A stretch of DNA of 60,550 bases from an uncultured Nitrosomonas sp. (GCA_902826055.1 CADEDJ010000002.1:1-60550); one strand, 5' to 3'. Counted from the stretch's first letter, positions 47,863-56,870 are shown. Numbers and translations are program-made. Notes: a model not told the origin generated them from the letters alone.

Positions 47863-47888
47863 GCCTCACCCGATAATTAAAGGGAGGC
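47863..47888 (+). promoter_or_regulatory. Leader hairpin before rpsF, candidate S6:S18 autoregulatory site
   Basis: GCCT-CA-CCC pairs with GGG-AGGC around a 10-base loop, giving a 7-bp stem with a 2-base bulge, just upstream of the rpsF ribosome site. Known rpsF leaders carry a bulged hairpin bound by the S6:S18 pair. The match is in position and general shape only. Confidence 0.4.
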
Positions 47889-47906
47889 TTTATCCATAAG
47901 GAATCT

Positions 47907-48320
47907 ATGCGACATTACGAAATAGTTTTTATTGTTCATCCTGATCAAAGTGAACAAGTACCTGCAATGATCGAGCGTTATCGTGGCATTGTTACTGCAA
48001 AAAATGGCAAAATCCATCGAGTAGAAGATTGGGGGCGCCGTCAACTGGCCTATCCTATCCAAAAAATTCATAAAGCACATTATGTGTTGATGAATATTGA
48101 ATGTGATCAAGAAACTTTAAATGACTTAGATCATGCTTTCAAATTCAGTGATGCTATTCTTCGACATCTTACTATCCGATTAAATGGTCCAGTTACAGAG
48201 CCTTCCTGTATGATGAGCCAGGAGGAGAAAGCCAGTACTTCTGATTTAATTGTTGCCGATAGTAATTTAGAAGACTCCGAAGCAGATGATTTATTAGATG
48301 AATCTGGTGTTTCCGCGTAG
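47907..48320 (+). CDS. rpsF: Small ribosomal subunit protein S6
   Basis: Ribosomal protein bS6, partner of S18 in the platform of the 30S subunit. The start [25 protein letters not shown] and the central [23 protein letters not shown] are characteristic. 137 residues, with an acidic C-terminal tail ([14 protein letters not shown]) that is longer than in many species. AAGGAATCT ribosome site. First gene of the rpsF-priB-rpsR-rplI operon. Confidence 0.97.
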   Translation: MRHYEIVFIVHPDQSEQVPAMIERYRGIVTAKNGKIHRVEDWGRRQLAYPIQKIHKAHYVLMNIECDQETLNDLDHAFKFSDAILRHLTIRLNGPVTEPSCMMSQEEKASTSDLIVADSNLEDSEADDLLDESGVSA

Positions 48321-48335
48321 TAGTTGTAATGGTAT

Positions 48336-48638
48336 TTGCAATTGGATTGTAATGAAACGATTATTTGTGGAAAAATCATTAAATTAGGAATCTTACGTTA
48401 TACACCTGCAGGTATTGCTGTTATCGAATTTACAGTGAATCATGTCTCGCACCAAGTCGAAGCTGGGGTTGTACGGCAAATCAAGTGTGAAATACTTGCA
48501 ATAGCATTAGGGCAGATAGCTCTGACAGTGGCAGAGTTAAAAGTTGACAATAAAGTAAAATTAATGGGATTCCTGAATAGAAAGAGCCATATGAATCAAC
48601 AATTGGTATTGCATACAAATCAAGTTGTACTCATTTAA
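48336..48638 (+). CDS. priB: Primosomal replication protein PriB
   Basis: OB-fold single-strand DNA-binding protein that helps restart stalled replication forks with PriA. The 100-residue sequence has LRYTPAGIAVIEFTVNH near residue 21-37 and the QIKCEILAIALGQ core. The TTG start 15 bases after rpsF gives the normal length. Its location between rpsF and rpsR is diagnostic in beta- and gammaproteobacteria. Confidence 0.92.
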   Translation: MQLDCNETIICGKIIKLGILRYTPAGIAVIEFTVNHVSHQVEAGVVRQIKCEILAIALGQIALTVAELKVDNKVKLMGFLNRKSHMNQQLVLHTNQVVLI

Positions 48639-48659
48639 TCAGTATAAATAGGAATTAAA

Positions 48660-48941
48660 ATGACACGGTTTACAAGACGTAAGGACAGTAAAGATAAAGA
48701 AAAAGAGAAAAAAGCCAATCGCCCGCTATTTAAGCGCAAAAAATTTTGTCGTTTCACGGTAGAGGGTATAAAGCAAGTCGATTATAAGAATATTGAAATC
48801 TTGAAAGACTTTATTAGCGAGAATGGCAAAATAATCCCGGCGCGCATTACTGGTACAACTGCTTTTTATCAGCGTCAATTGAGTACCGCGGTCGAACGTG
48901 CCCGTTTTCTGGCTTTATTACCTTATACTGACCAGCACTAA
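48660..48941 (+). CDS. rpsR: Small ribosomal subunit protein S18
   Basis: Ribosomal protein bS18, binding 16S rRNA with S6. The conserved block is [63 protein letters not shown]. The N-terminal 28 residues are unusually rich in Lys/Arg/Asp. 93 residues, ATG with AGGAA site, 12 bases before rplI. Confidence 0.97.
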   Translation: MTRFTRRKDSKDKEKEKKANRPLFKRKKFCRFTVEGIKQVDYKNIEILKDFISENGKIIPARITGTTAFYQRQLSTAVERARFLALLPYTDQH

Positions 48942-48952
48942 GGAGTTTTGAT

Positions 48953-49408
48953 ATGCAAATCATTTTGATGGAAAAAATTACTAATCTAGGGCAATTGGGT
49001 GACATTGTTAATGTTAAAAGTGGTTTTGCGCGTAATTATCTTATCCCGCAAGGAAAAGCCAAACGTGCAACCGAACAGGCCGTTGCAGAGTTTCAGTTAA
49101 AACGTGCTGAGTTGGAGAAAATTCAAGCGACATCGCTAGCGGCTGCACAGGCTGTTGCGGACAAATTAGAAGGACTTTTGCTGCAAATTATCCAGAAAGC
49201 AGGTAATGATGGAAAGTTATTTGGCTCCGTTACTAATGCAAATATTGCTGAGGCGCTTGTAGCACAAGGTTTCAATATTGAACGATCAATGATTCGCATG
49301 CCTCACGGTCAATTAAAACAAGTCGGCGATTATCCGCTTACGATTTCACTGCATGGTGATGTTACAGCACAGATCACGGTTTCTGTATTGGGCGAAGCAG
49401 CGATTTAG
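48953..49408 (+). CDS. rplI: Large ribosomal subunit protein L9
   Basis: Ribosomal protein bL9, which extends from the L1 side of the 50S subunit and helps maintain reading frame. N-terminal signature [36 protein letters not shown], a long connecting helix and the C-terminal domain with [16 protein letters not shown]. 151 residues. Last gene of the operon, followed by a hairpin terminator. Confidence 0.97.
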   Translation: MQIILMEKITNLGQLGDIVNVKSGFARNYLIPQGKAKRATEQAVAEFQLKRAELEKIQATSLAAAQAVADKLEGLLLQIIQKAGNDGKLFGSVTNANIAEALVAQGFNIERSMIRMPHGQLKQVGDYPLTISLHGDVTAQITVSVLGEAAI

Positions 49409-49433
49409 CTCTGTTTGTTTCTGGAAAAAATCT

Positions 49434-49460
49434 AAGGACTATGCACATAGTCCTTTTTTA
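49434..49460 (+). terminator. Rho-independent terminator of the rpsF-rplI operon
   Basis: AAGGACTAT and ATAGTCCTT form a 9-bp stem with loop GCAC and a following T-run, 25 bases after rplI. dnaB therefore needs its own promoter or read-through. Confidence 0.85.
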
Positions 49461-49521
49461 TTTGCAGTGCAGCGATGATAGAATTATGTTTTAAACGTTT
49501 GTCGCTCCTGGATGAAAATCA

Positions 49522-50910
49522 ATGGCATACTCACCAGCTAGTATTAATCAGGATCAGCTTTTAGATTCCTATAAGACCCCGCCACACTCTATTGAAAGTG
49601 AACAATCCGTTCTGGGCGGACTTATGTTGGATAATAATGCGTGGGAGAAAGTCGCCGATATTATTACGGATAGTGATTTTTACCGCCAAGATCATCGTCT
49701 GATTTATTATCATATTTGTAAATTAATAGAACAGAATAAGCCGGCTGACGTTGTCACAATTGCTGAATCTTTAGAAATTTCTGCAGAACTTCAGACTGTT
49801 GGGGGGCTCGCTTATATTGGTGCTATTGTGCAAAATACGCCATCAGCTGCTAATATCAAACGCTATGCCGAAATTGTCCGGGAGCGTTCAATTATGCGTA
49901 ACCTCGCACAAATCGGTGTAGAAATAGCTGATTCAGCCTATAACCCGGCTGGTCGTTCAGCGGCTAATTTGTTAGATGAAGCAGAAGCAAAGGTTTTTGA
50001 AATTGCTGAAGAAGGTGCGCGAGGAAAGGAAGGCTTTGTCGATATTCAGCCGCTCTTAAAACAGGTTGTCGAGAGAATTGAGCTCCTGTACAGTCAGGAT
50101 AATCCCAGTAATGTAACGGGCACTGCTTCAGGTTTTCATGATCTTGATCAAAAAACCTCCGGATTTCAGCCAGGGGATTTGATTATCGTAGCAGGAAGAC
50201 CGTCCATGGGAAAAACGGCTTTTTCGCTTAATATTGCCGAACATGTTGCTCTGGAATTAAATAAACCGGTTGCTGTATTTAGTATGGAAATGGGTGGAGC
50301 GCAACTGGCAATGCGTATGCTGGGTTCCGTGGGCAAACTAGATCAGCATAAGGTTCGTACGGGACGCCTGGATGATCAAGATTGGCCTAAATTGACCCAT
50401 GCGCTAGGGAAGCTGAATGAAGCGCCTATTTTTATTGATGAGAGTGCAGCATTGAATGCTTTAGAACTTAGAGCACGGGCCAGACGATTGTATCGCCAAC
50501 ATGGTGAATTGGGTTTGATCGTTGTAGATTATTTACAATTGATGTCTTCTACCAGCCAGGGAGAAAATCGTGCCACCGAAATTTCCGAAATTTCACGGGC
50601 ATTAAAGGGATTAGCAAAAGAATTGAAGGTGCCTGTTATTGCATTATCACAGCTGAATAGAAGTCTTGAGCAACGTCCTAATAAGCGACCGGTCATGTCC
50701 GATTTGCGTGAATCGGGGGCTATTGAACAAGATGCAGATGTCATTCTCTTTATTTATAGAGATGAAGTCTATAATCCAGACTCACCTGATAAAGGTATTG
50801 CGGAAATTATTATCGGTAAACAAAGAAATGGTCCAATAGGAAAAGTTGACCTGACTTTCCTGGGAGAATATACCCGTTTTGAAAGTTATGCGAAATCGCA
50901 ATATTATTAA
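49522..50910 (+). CDS. dnaB: Replicative DNA helicase DnaB
   Basis: Hexameric replicative helicase. The N-terminal domain begins with PPHSIESEQSVLGGLMLDN. The RecA-like ATPase has Walker A GRPSMGKTAFSLNIA, Walker B LIVVDYLQLM, the arginine-finger region and LRESGAIEQDADVILFIYRDE. 462 residues, typical size, with no intein. The GTG/ATG choice is clear: ATG 49522 follows GGATG. It follows the ribosomal operon as in many proteobacteria. Confidence 0.98.
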   Translation: MAYSPASINQDQLLDSYKTPPHSIESEQSVLGGLMLDNNAWEKVADIITDSDFYRQDHRLIYYHICKLIEQNKPADVVTIAESLEISAELQTVGGLAYIGAIVQNTPSAANIKRYAEIVRERSIMRNLAQIGVEIADSAYNPAGRSAANLLDEAEAKVFEIAEEGARGKEGFVDIQPLLKQVVERIELLYSQDNPSNVTGTASGFHDLDQKTSGFQPGDLIIVAGRPSMGKTAFSLNIAEHVALELNKPVAVFSMEMGGAQLAMRMLGSVGKLDQHKVRTGRLDDQDWPKLTHALGKLNEAPIFIDESAALNALELRARARRLYRQHGELGLIVVDYLQLMSSTSQGENRATEISEISRALKGLAKELKVPVIALSQLNRSLEQRPNKRPVMSDLRESGAIEQDADVILFIYRDEVYNPDSPDKGIAEIIIGKQRNGPIGKVDLTFLGEYTRFESYAKSQYY

Positions 50911-50996
50911 AGACGATATCTCGTAACCCATGAGCTTCTTATCGTTCGTAACGGCATCAGCATCATGCTTGTTTTGACCAGCCTGGGATCAGGTGA

Positions 50997-51830
50997 TTAA
51001 CGCCGATGTGTTCCACGCATAAAGAACAGTACGCCTGTGTCTGTCGTTATTGGGCGGTAATCTGAGCCGGTTGGAGCAAATTGCCAATCGCCAGGACGTA
51101 ATAACGTATCACCAAAAAAGGCATCGCCTTCGAGTAATAGGCATTCCTCATCATGTGACAGTAGTTGCTGTTGCGTTGTCCAACGAGTATCGGCAGAAAT
51201 GCGAACAAGCGATGAGCAAGTATGACCGTCCTCGTATAAAGGTTTACTGGTTACACCCGGTGCAAGATCCAACCATTGACCTTCATGTGCGCGAATAGTG
51301 ATTAATTCATCGCCCTCGCCCGGTAAAAAAGCGGTAAGCAAATCGCGAGCAACTTCGGTGCTATGTCCAACAGGGATGCCGCGTAAGTAAAGGAGGGCAC
51401 CTGTTTGCGAAGATATTTGACCATGCCGGCTACCTGAGCGTGCCAAATGATAGTCTCCGGTATTTACTGTAAGCATTCCTAAGCTTGCCGATCCTCGTAA
51501 TACCACGCATTCTTCATCCGCATGATGGCGATGCATAGGGAGGCTTGCACCGGGCTCGATATCCAATAAAAAAGCGCGATTGCTTTTGTCTAATATTTTT
51601 GCGCGGATACCTGAACGAATCTTGCGCCAATGACCCTGCTCGCTGCGTATTGTGATGCGTTGAGATTCTGTGGTGACGCTGGCATGAATACGTTGAAAAA
51701 GTTGGGCACGTATTTTAGAACGCTGCTGTGTACTGGGTTGCACAGGCTCCAGCGCTTCTAGCAAGGCTGCTTCAATTTTTTGTGTGAGGGCAGGATCTTC
51801 TGGATCCAATGGATAGCGTTTTTTCATCAT
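50997..51830 (-). CDS. Double-cupin (ChrR-like) partner of the ECF sigma factor
   Basis: A 277-residue protein with two cupin domains: residues about 70-150 (SLPMHRHHADEECVVLRGSASL, metal-type His and Glu) and about 180-265 (HDEECLLLEGDAFFGDTLLRPGDW). It overlaps the ECF sigma gene by 4 bases and so is very likely its regulator, as ChrR is for SigE. The N-terminal 60 residues are helical but lack the zinc-binding His-x3-Cys-x2-Cys motif of classical ChrR anti-sigma domains. The anti-sigma call is therefore inferred from context. Confidence 0.8.
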   Translation of the reverse strand: MMKKRYPLDPEDPALTQKIEAALLEALEPVQPSTQQRSKIRAQLFQRIHASVTTESQRITIRSEQGHWRKIRSGIRAKILDKSNRAFLLDIEPGASLPMHRHHADEECVVLRGSASLGMLTVNTGDYHLARSGSRHGQISSQTGALLYLRGIPVGHSTEVARDLLTAFLPGEGDELITIRAHEGQWLDLAPGVTSKPLYEDGHTCSSLVRISADTRWTTQQQLLSHDEECLLLEGDAFFGDTLLRPGDWQFAPTGSDYRPITTDTGVLFFMRGTHRR

Positions 51831-52432
51831 TCAAAGCCTTTGATCAAATCCTTTTCAAGAGTATCGTGCAAGTGCTTCAGTGCGCGTCTAATATGCGATT
51901 TTACTGTTCCTAGCGCGATTCCCGTCGATGAGGTAATTTCTTCATGCGTTAAACCACGAAAGAATGCCATCGCGATTAGCTGCCGCTGAATGGGTTCAAG
52001 TTGCAGGAGTGCCTGATTTAACAGTAAGTTTTTTTGTGCGGTTAGCAGCAAATCTTGTGGATTACTGTTACGAGCCGGTTCATCAATCAAAAGCAGCTCC
52101 GGTTCTTTACATAGCTCGACATTATCTGCTTTACGCAAGTAATCGAGCGCTCGGCTGCGTGCGATAGTGAGTAACCATGCCATGACATTGCCTCGCTCCG
52201 AATCAAAGCGTGGCGCTTCTCGCCAAACTTGCCAATAAACATCTTCAGTGACCTCTTCTGCAGCCTGTGTATTTCGCGTGATACGCAGGGTCAGTCCATA
52301 GACTCGCGCTAGTGTGGCTTCATACAATTCTGCCAGTGCTTGCTCATCATGATTCGCAATTGCAGTGATCCAGGTTTGCATTTGCGCTTCTTTAATGGCG
52401 GTATCGCTACATGTCCTGTTGTTATCGATCAC
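51827..52432 (-). CDS. ECF-family RNA polymerase sigma factor
   Basis: A 201-residue extracytoplasmic-function sigma factor. Region 2 runs from about residue 30 to 100 (EATLARVYGLTLRITRN, VTEDVYWQVWREAPRFDSERGNVMAWLLTIARSRALDYLR) and region 4 is in the last 60 residues (LEPIQRQLIAMAFFRGLTHEEIT, LGTVKSHIRRALKHL). The frame starts at GTG 52432; ATG at 52381 (MQTWITAIANHDEQAL) would also fit the family. It is co-translated with the downstream double-cupin protein; redox or singlet-oxygen stress is the likely signal, by analogy with SigE/ChrR. Confidence 0.92.
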   Translation of the reverse strand: MIDNNRTCSDTAIKEAQMQTWITAIANHDEQALAELYEATLARVYGLTLRITRNTQAAEEVTEDVYWQVWREAPRFDSERGNVMAWLLTIARSRALDYLRKADNVELCKEPELLLIDEPARNSNPQDLLLTAQKNLLLNQALLQLEPIQRQLIAMAFFRGLTHEEITSSTGIALGTVKSHIRRALKHLHDTLEKDLIKGFE

Positions 52433-52557
52433 CAGCTCATGCAGCCTTGCAGATTACTTGTCCTTACGATTGTTACTGTGCAGTTTGTCATATTCGATTG
52501 TCCTATGTGCACTATTTTCTATGGTATTTTTCATTCATTCAACAACTTCCCATCGTG

Positions 52558-52809
52558 TTATATAAGCGAATTGTATTTCTTTATAGAGAGTGTTGTTACT
52601 CGTAACGATGTCATTTTTATCAAAGCTTGTTGTATATGGGGTGTTGCAAAATGTGATTCGATTATTTTTTCGCGCTGATCGTGCCAGCAGCCTGCTTCGA
52701 GTCGAGAAAGTGCAACAATTTCTTGCAATAGGGTTTGTAGTTCTGCGATTTTATCAGTATGAGCCATTCCATGCGTAATAACTCTAATAGATAGGTTAGT
52801 CATAGCCAT
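52558..52809 (-). pseudogene. Antibiotic biosynthesis monooxygenase (ABM) remnant
   Basis: An 83-codon frame whose two ends match the small ABM (ferredoxin-like fold) monooxygenase family. The N-terminal half (LSIRVITHGMAHTDKIAELQ to ALSRLEAGC) and the ESHFATPHIQQALI segment are both recognisable. The usual 20-25 residue middle part between GC and the ESHFATPH helix is missing and is replaced by a few unrelated residues (WHDQREKI). The C-terminal strand also looks altered. A good AAGGAATGGAG site remains. I read it as an internally deleted gene; a shortened functional protein is less likely. Confidence 0.6.
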
Positions 52810-53110
52810 ACTCCATTCCTTAAATGAATCGGATCGACTTCAACATCACAATTGAATCCTTAATTTATACGCATGAAACACCAACTTGGATGCAGAATGA
52901 TGTTTTAAAGCATAAGAATCCTTTGGTTTTCGAAAATCTCAGTGACGTATCAAAAATATTCAGTTTTTTTGCATCCGAATTTTAGGTACTTACGTATTAA
53001 GTAATGAAGTGACCCGGATTGCTTTTTTTACGGGAAATTTCTGCGATTCCCAGTGCCGCACTATTGATAGCTGGGTAAATAAAGACTAATTGATGATAGG
53101 AGAGGAAATC
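52810..53110. other. Intergenic region upstream of secreted globin-like gene
   Basis: 301 bases between divergent genes with no credible frame. A small palindrome TACTTA-CGTAT-TAAGTA lies at about 52987-53003. It may be part of the promoter region but matches no motif I know. Confidence 0.4.
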
Positions 53111-53701
53111 ATGATTTTTGTACAAACAAAACAACATTCATCGGAATGGATTAAATATCTTGCGGTTGCTTTAATTTGCGCACTTGTGGCAATCGATGGC
53201 ATGAGTTTTGCTTTTGCTGATCCGGGTAAATCAGGAGGGCAATATGTCATCGCTGATAATAAAGGGGGTAGTGAGGAAGATTTTACGATCACTATGGTTA
53301 TGAAGAGTGAATCTGTTGCTGCCAGACTCGGTGGATATCATGGAATATTGGGTTTCTTACATAATTTTGCAGTGCCTGCCTTACTTGCTGATGCCGAGGT
53401 TGCCTCGTTTTTCGGCAATTTGACCACAACACCGGATGATATTGAACAGTGCCTAGCTATGCTACTCGATCACGACTTAGGGGGATCCTCGAAGAAAAAT
53501 GGTGCGATACTTGAATCAGGACATCGCTGTCGTAGCTCTATGTCTAAAATTCACCGTGGCCGCAATATACCCGATGAAACAGTCACGAAATTCATCAGTA
53601 TTGTAGGTGAGCAAGCGGTACTGGTCGGAGTCAGTGCTGCCGATGTTGCTGCGATTGCTAAAGTATTGGAACGCTACCGCGGTGGAACTCGCAACAAATA
53701 G
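53111..53701 (+). CDS. Exported truncated-haemoglobin-like protein
   Basis: A 196-residue protein starting at ATG 53111 (strong GGAGAGGAAATC site; an earlier ATG at 53090 is less likely). It has a signal peptide at residues 12-37 (YLAVALICALVAIDG, ending AFADP). The mature part resembles group I truncated globins: LGGYHGI at 73-79, VPALLADAEVASFFG, and RSSMSKIHRGRNIP with H148 at the proximal-His position, then GVSAADVAAIAKVLE. The usual B10 Tyr is Ala87 (HNFAVPAL). The globin call is by my reading of the motif pattern; a haem role in the periplasm is inferred. Confidence 0.6.
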   Translation: MIFVQTKQHSSEWIKYLAVALICALVAIDGMSFAFADPGKSGGQYVIADNKGGSEEDFTITMVMKSESVAARLGGYHGILGFLHNFAVPALLADAEVASFFGNLTTTPDDIEQCLAMLLDHDLGGSSKKNGAILESGHRCRSSMSKIHRGRNIPDETVTKFISIVGEQAVLVGVSAADVAAIAKVLERYRGGTRNK

Positions 53702-53751
53702 TTTTTGGGTTGTATGAATTCCCCGCTGCTCGCAGTGGGGCTAAGTTGTTG

Positions 53752-55029
53752 TTAATAGCGTACAACGACCTGATTGCCGCCATTTGATTGTGCTTGGCGA
53801 GCAGTGTCTCTGGCAGTATTGAGTAGTTGAGAAAAATGTTCGGTTGAATACTGGTTGATTGCTGTCACGCCGACACTAACGGTAATATTTGAATCAACCC
53901 AATGCGAAGTTTCGATGGACTGACGAATCCTTTCCGCTGTGATCAGCGCGTTGGAAATGCTGCAGTGCCAAAGCAGCAGGACAAATTCCTCTTCGTGGCG
54001 AACCGCGATATCTTCTTGTCGAACTGACTTAATCAGGAGTGAGGCAACCGTTTTAAGTATTTGATCTATAATAACATTTTCAAAATTTTCACGGATAGCG
54101 CTGAATTGATCTACTCTTAGACTGATGAGACTGCAAGAAATATTATGCCGGGATGCTTCGCACAGTTTCGAAGGCGCGATTTCCATTAAGAAATTTTGAT
54201 TATATAAACCGGTTAAAGAATCTTTCACGATCATTTCTTGTAACAGGTTTTGCTGATTGATCACTTTGTCCAGCAATTTTTTGCAAGCAATCAAATTACT
54301 GATTCTTGCCAATAATTCTTCCGGAATTAATGGCTTGGTAACATAATCATTGGCTCCTTGACGCAGCAATTCAATTTTGTGCGCGGCATCGTCAACAACT
54401 GAAAATACCAGTAAGGGGATATGTTTTTTTCTTTTATCATCAATATGCCGAATTGCTTTGACAATTCCATGGCCATTCAATTTGCCTTTCAGCAATATGT
54501 CGGTGAGTACCAGGTCATAGGCATTGTTCTTAAAGGCCTGGATGCCTTCTTCACCCGTTACACAATGATCGATTGTGTAGCCGTGATCTTTTAATATTGT
54601 TGAGGCCGCATTGGCCATTGAAGAACTGTCCCCGATATATAAGATATGCCCCGGCATCGATGTATAACCTTTCTTTCTGCAGAACTGGGTGGCATAACTC
54701 GTAATTTTGTCGAGTTCATGTTTGGCGAATATTTCTGTTACACCGGCAGAAAATGCGTCATCCAGCAATTGCTTGTCTTCGTTGGAAGTCACCATGACGA
54801 CAGGTATTTGCCGGGTACGGGAATCGGTGCGTAGATGCGAGGAAAATTTTAGGGCATCCATGTCTTGTAAATGCATGGCAACAACGACAAGATCAAAAGA
54901 CTGCTGCTGCAATAACGTCAACGCTTCACTACCGGTTGATACGTATTTGGTTTCTATGCCACCGGATTCGATCGCGGATGAGAGTAATTTCTGATAAGTT
55001 ATGGACGGCTCAACAATTAGTCCTGGCAT
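53752..55029 (-). CDS. Two-receiver regulator with degenerate GGDEF domain
   Basis: A 425-residue response regulator of PleD-like layout: receiver 1 (residues 1-118), receiver 2 (127-245) and a GGDEF domain (270-425). Receiver 1 has Ala51 where the phosphorylated Asp should be; receiver 2 keeps D177 (DLVLTDILL) and the KPL lysine. The GGDEF signature is HEEEF (345-349), and the first metal-site residue before Asp308 (LRVDQF) is Arg. Diguanylate cyclase activity is therefore doubtful. It may act as a phospho-controlled scaffold or c-di-GMP-related sensor. It stands alone. Confidence 0.85.
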   Translation of the reverse strand: MPGLIVEPSITYQKLLSSAIESGGIETKYVSTGSEALTLLQQQSFDLVVVAMHLQDMDALKFSSHLRTDSRTRQIPVVMVTSNEDKQLLDDAFSAGVTEIFAKHELDKITSYATQFCRKKGYTSMPGHILYIGDSSSMANAASTILKDHGYTIDHCVTGEEGIQAFKNNAYDLVLTDILLKGKLNGHGIVKAIRHIDDKRKKHIPLLVFSVVDDAAHKIELLRQGANDYVTKPLIPEELLARISNLIACKKLLDKVINQQNLLQEMIVKDSLTGLYNQNFLMEIAPSKLCEASRHNISCSLISLRVDQFSAIRENFENVIIDQILKTVASLLIKSVRQEDIAVRHEEEFVLLLWHCSISNALITAERIRQSIETSHWVDSNITVSVGVTAINQYSTEHFSQLLNTARDTARQAQSNGGNQVVVRY

Positions 55030-55248
55030 TTCTTTGACGCTCCTTTAAGCACGAATGGGGTTGTCAGGGCTATCGAATGCGATGCAGTTCGAGATTAAAA
55101 GGTTATAGCGACATCAACAATGAATTTTTTAGATAAATTCTTGCATGAATCAGAATAAAAATAGCGCAGGGATGATTTGCATTCATCGCATGGCGGTGCA
55201 AACCGGGCAGTTTATGTAAAAACGATGCCGGTTATTTGATGAATTTTG

Positions 55249-56064
55249 TTATTGCCGACGCAGTGAGTGAGCCATGAGTGACAAGCTAAATACTAAAGTG
55301 CTGAATAATACGATTGTGGTACCAGATGCAACATTGAAAATGTAACTTAAATACATACCTACGATCCCGGTTACTGAACCGAAAAGGATCGCCAGCACGA
55401 TCATGCGGCTGAAGCTATCCGTCAGCATTCTCGCCGTTATCGCCGGTGCTATCAGCGTGGCGGCAACCATGGTAACACCGACAACATTGAGCGAAACAAT
55501 TACCGATAGTGTCAGTAAGAGTGAAAACAGAAATTCCACCGTATTTGTTTTGACGCCAAAAATGCGCGCGGCTTCATGATCGAATGTGGAAAACAGCAGT
55601 GTGCGATAGCAAAAAAACATCGTGATCATTGTAATGACAGTCACCCCTGCAATCATCATCAAATCCTGGTCGGTAATTCCTAGAATATTGCCAAACAATG
55701 CGGCTTCGAAGTTTTGCTTAAAATTTCGTAACTTACTGACAATAGCAACACCCAAAGCAAAAATTGCCGTGGTGACAATCCCGATGGCGGCATCCAGTTT
55801 GATGTGGCTGTTTTTTGTGATCTGATTGATGGCTAATGCGGCAAGCAGGCCCATGGTCAGTGCGCCTGCATAGAAATCCAGGTTAAAAGTGATTCCTATA
55901 ATCGCGCCGCCAATGGCGGCATGAGATAAACCGTGGCCGACATAACTCATGCCGCGTAAAACCACGTATACCCCAACGGCACCGCATAAGGCCCCGACCA
56001 TCACTGCCGCCAGCAGGCCGCGCATAAAAAAATCATACGCGAACGGCTCGAGAAGGAATTCCAT
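55249..56064 (-). CDS. znuB: Metal ABC transporter permease (ZnuB type)
   Basis: Inner-membrane permease of the ABC-3 family, eight to nine helices, 271 residues. Family blocks are AVMVGALCGAVGVYVVLRGMSYVGHGLSHAAIGGAIIG near the N-terminus and VVSLNVVGVTMVAATLIAPAITARML in the second half. The stop of znuC overlaps its start by one base. By homology it would carry zinc or manganese. The neighbouring NikR-type regulator and operator suggest nickel instead, so the symbol reflects family rather than proven substrate. Confidence 0.9.
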   Translation of the reverse strand: MEFLLEPFAYDFFMRGLLAAVMVGALCGAVGVYVVLRGMSYVGHGLSHAAIGGAIIGITFNLDFYAGALTMGLLAALAINQITKNSHIKLDAAIGIVTTAIFALGVAIVSKLRNFKQNFEAALFGNILGITDQDLMMIAGVTVITMITMFFCYRTLLFSTFDHEAARIFGVKTNTVEFLFSLLLTLSVIVSLNVVGVTMVAATLIAPAITARMLTDSFSRMIVLAILFGSVTGIVGMYLSYIFNVASGTTIVLFSTLVFSLSLMAHSLRRQ

Positions 56065-56870
56065 TATTTCGTATCATCCATAAAATTCAGCGGTGTGCTA
56101 TTGGCGATCAATAGATGGCCTTCGTGTTTAACGATGACGATGTCGCCGCCATAGGTTTGCGTCAATATTTGATTGGTGAAGATATCGTTGGGACGGCCTT
56201 GAGCTATCATGCCGCGATTAAAGCAAATAACCCACGGTAAATGGGAAGCCACTGCGTTGAGGTCATGCGTAGTCAACAAAATGGTGATGCCTTCACGGTT
56301 GATATCTCCGAGTAAGTGCAGCACTTCATGCTGGGTCTTAATATCGACTCCGGAGGTGGGTTCATCCAGTATCAGCAATTTAGGGCGATTGATCAATGCG
56401 CGCGCTAGAAAAGTCCGTTGCCGCTGCCCTCCCGAAATGTTGACGATATGTTGACGCAAACAGTCGTATACACCTAAGCGGTCAGCCATTGCATGGATAC
56501 TTATTCTTTCCGTTTTACTGAGCCATGGCCAATACCGTCCGTTGGTATACAATCCCATCATGATGACTTCTTCAACCGTGACCGGGAAGGTCCAGTCAAC
56601 GCTTCCGAGCTGTGGCACGTAACCCAACCCGCCGGGTTTTACCGAATCGGTGCAGTGATTGTGTAAGCGCACGGTTCCTGTGATCGCTGGATGAACCCCT
56701 AAAATGATTTTCAGTAATGTGGTTTTACCGCAGGCAGTAGGCCCCACAATGCCGGTAAATTGGCCGCTAGCGATTTCCAACGAAAGGTCGCTGAAAACGA
56801 TATGTTTGCCGTAACCGGCCGTAACGCCGGTTAATTCGATCGCGGCATGCGATTGCGCATCAGAAGGCAT
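56064..56870 (-). CDS. znuC: Metal ABC transporter ATPase (ZnuC type)
   Basis: Cytoplasmic ATPase of the same importer. Walker A is GPTACGKTT (Thr-Ala in place of the more usual Ser-Gly), the signature is ISGGQRQRTFLARAL, Walker B is LLILDEPTSGVD and the switch His is in TTHDLNAV. The open frame runs back into znuA, but ATG 56870 (MPSDAQSHAAIELTGV) gives 268 residues and an 11-base overlap with the znuA stop. The gene is coupled to znuA and znuB. Confidence 0.9.
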   Translation of the reverse strand: MPSDAQSHAAIELTGVTAGYGKHIVFSDLSLEIASGQFTGIVGPTACGKTTLLKIILGVHPAITGTVRLHNHCTDSVKPGGLGYVPQLGSVDWTFPVTVEEVIMMGLYTNGRYWPWLSKTERISIHAMADRLGVYDCLRQHIVNISGGQRQRTFLARALINRPKLLILDEPTSGVDIKTQHEVLHLLGDINREGITILLTTHDLNAVASHLPWVICFNRGMIAQGRPNDIFTNQILTQTYGGDIVIVKHEGHLLIANSTPLNFMDDTK

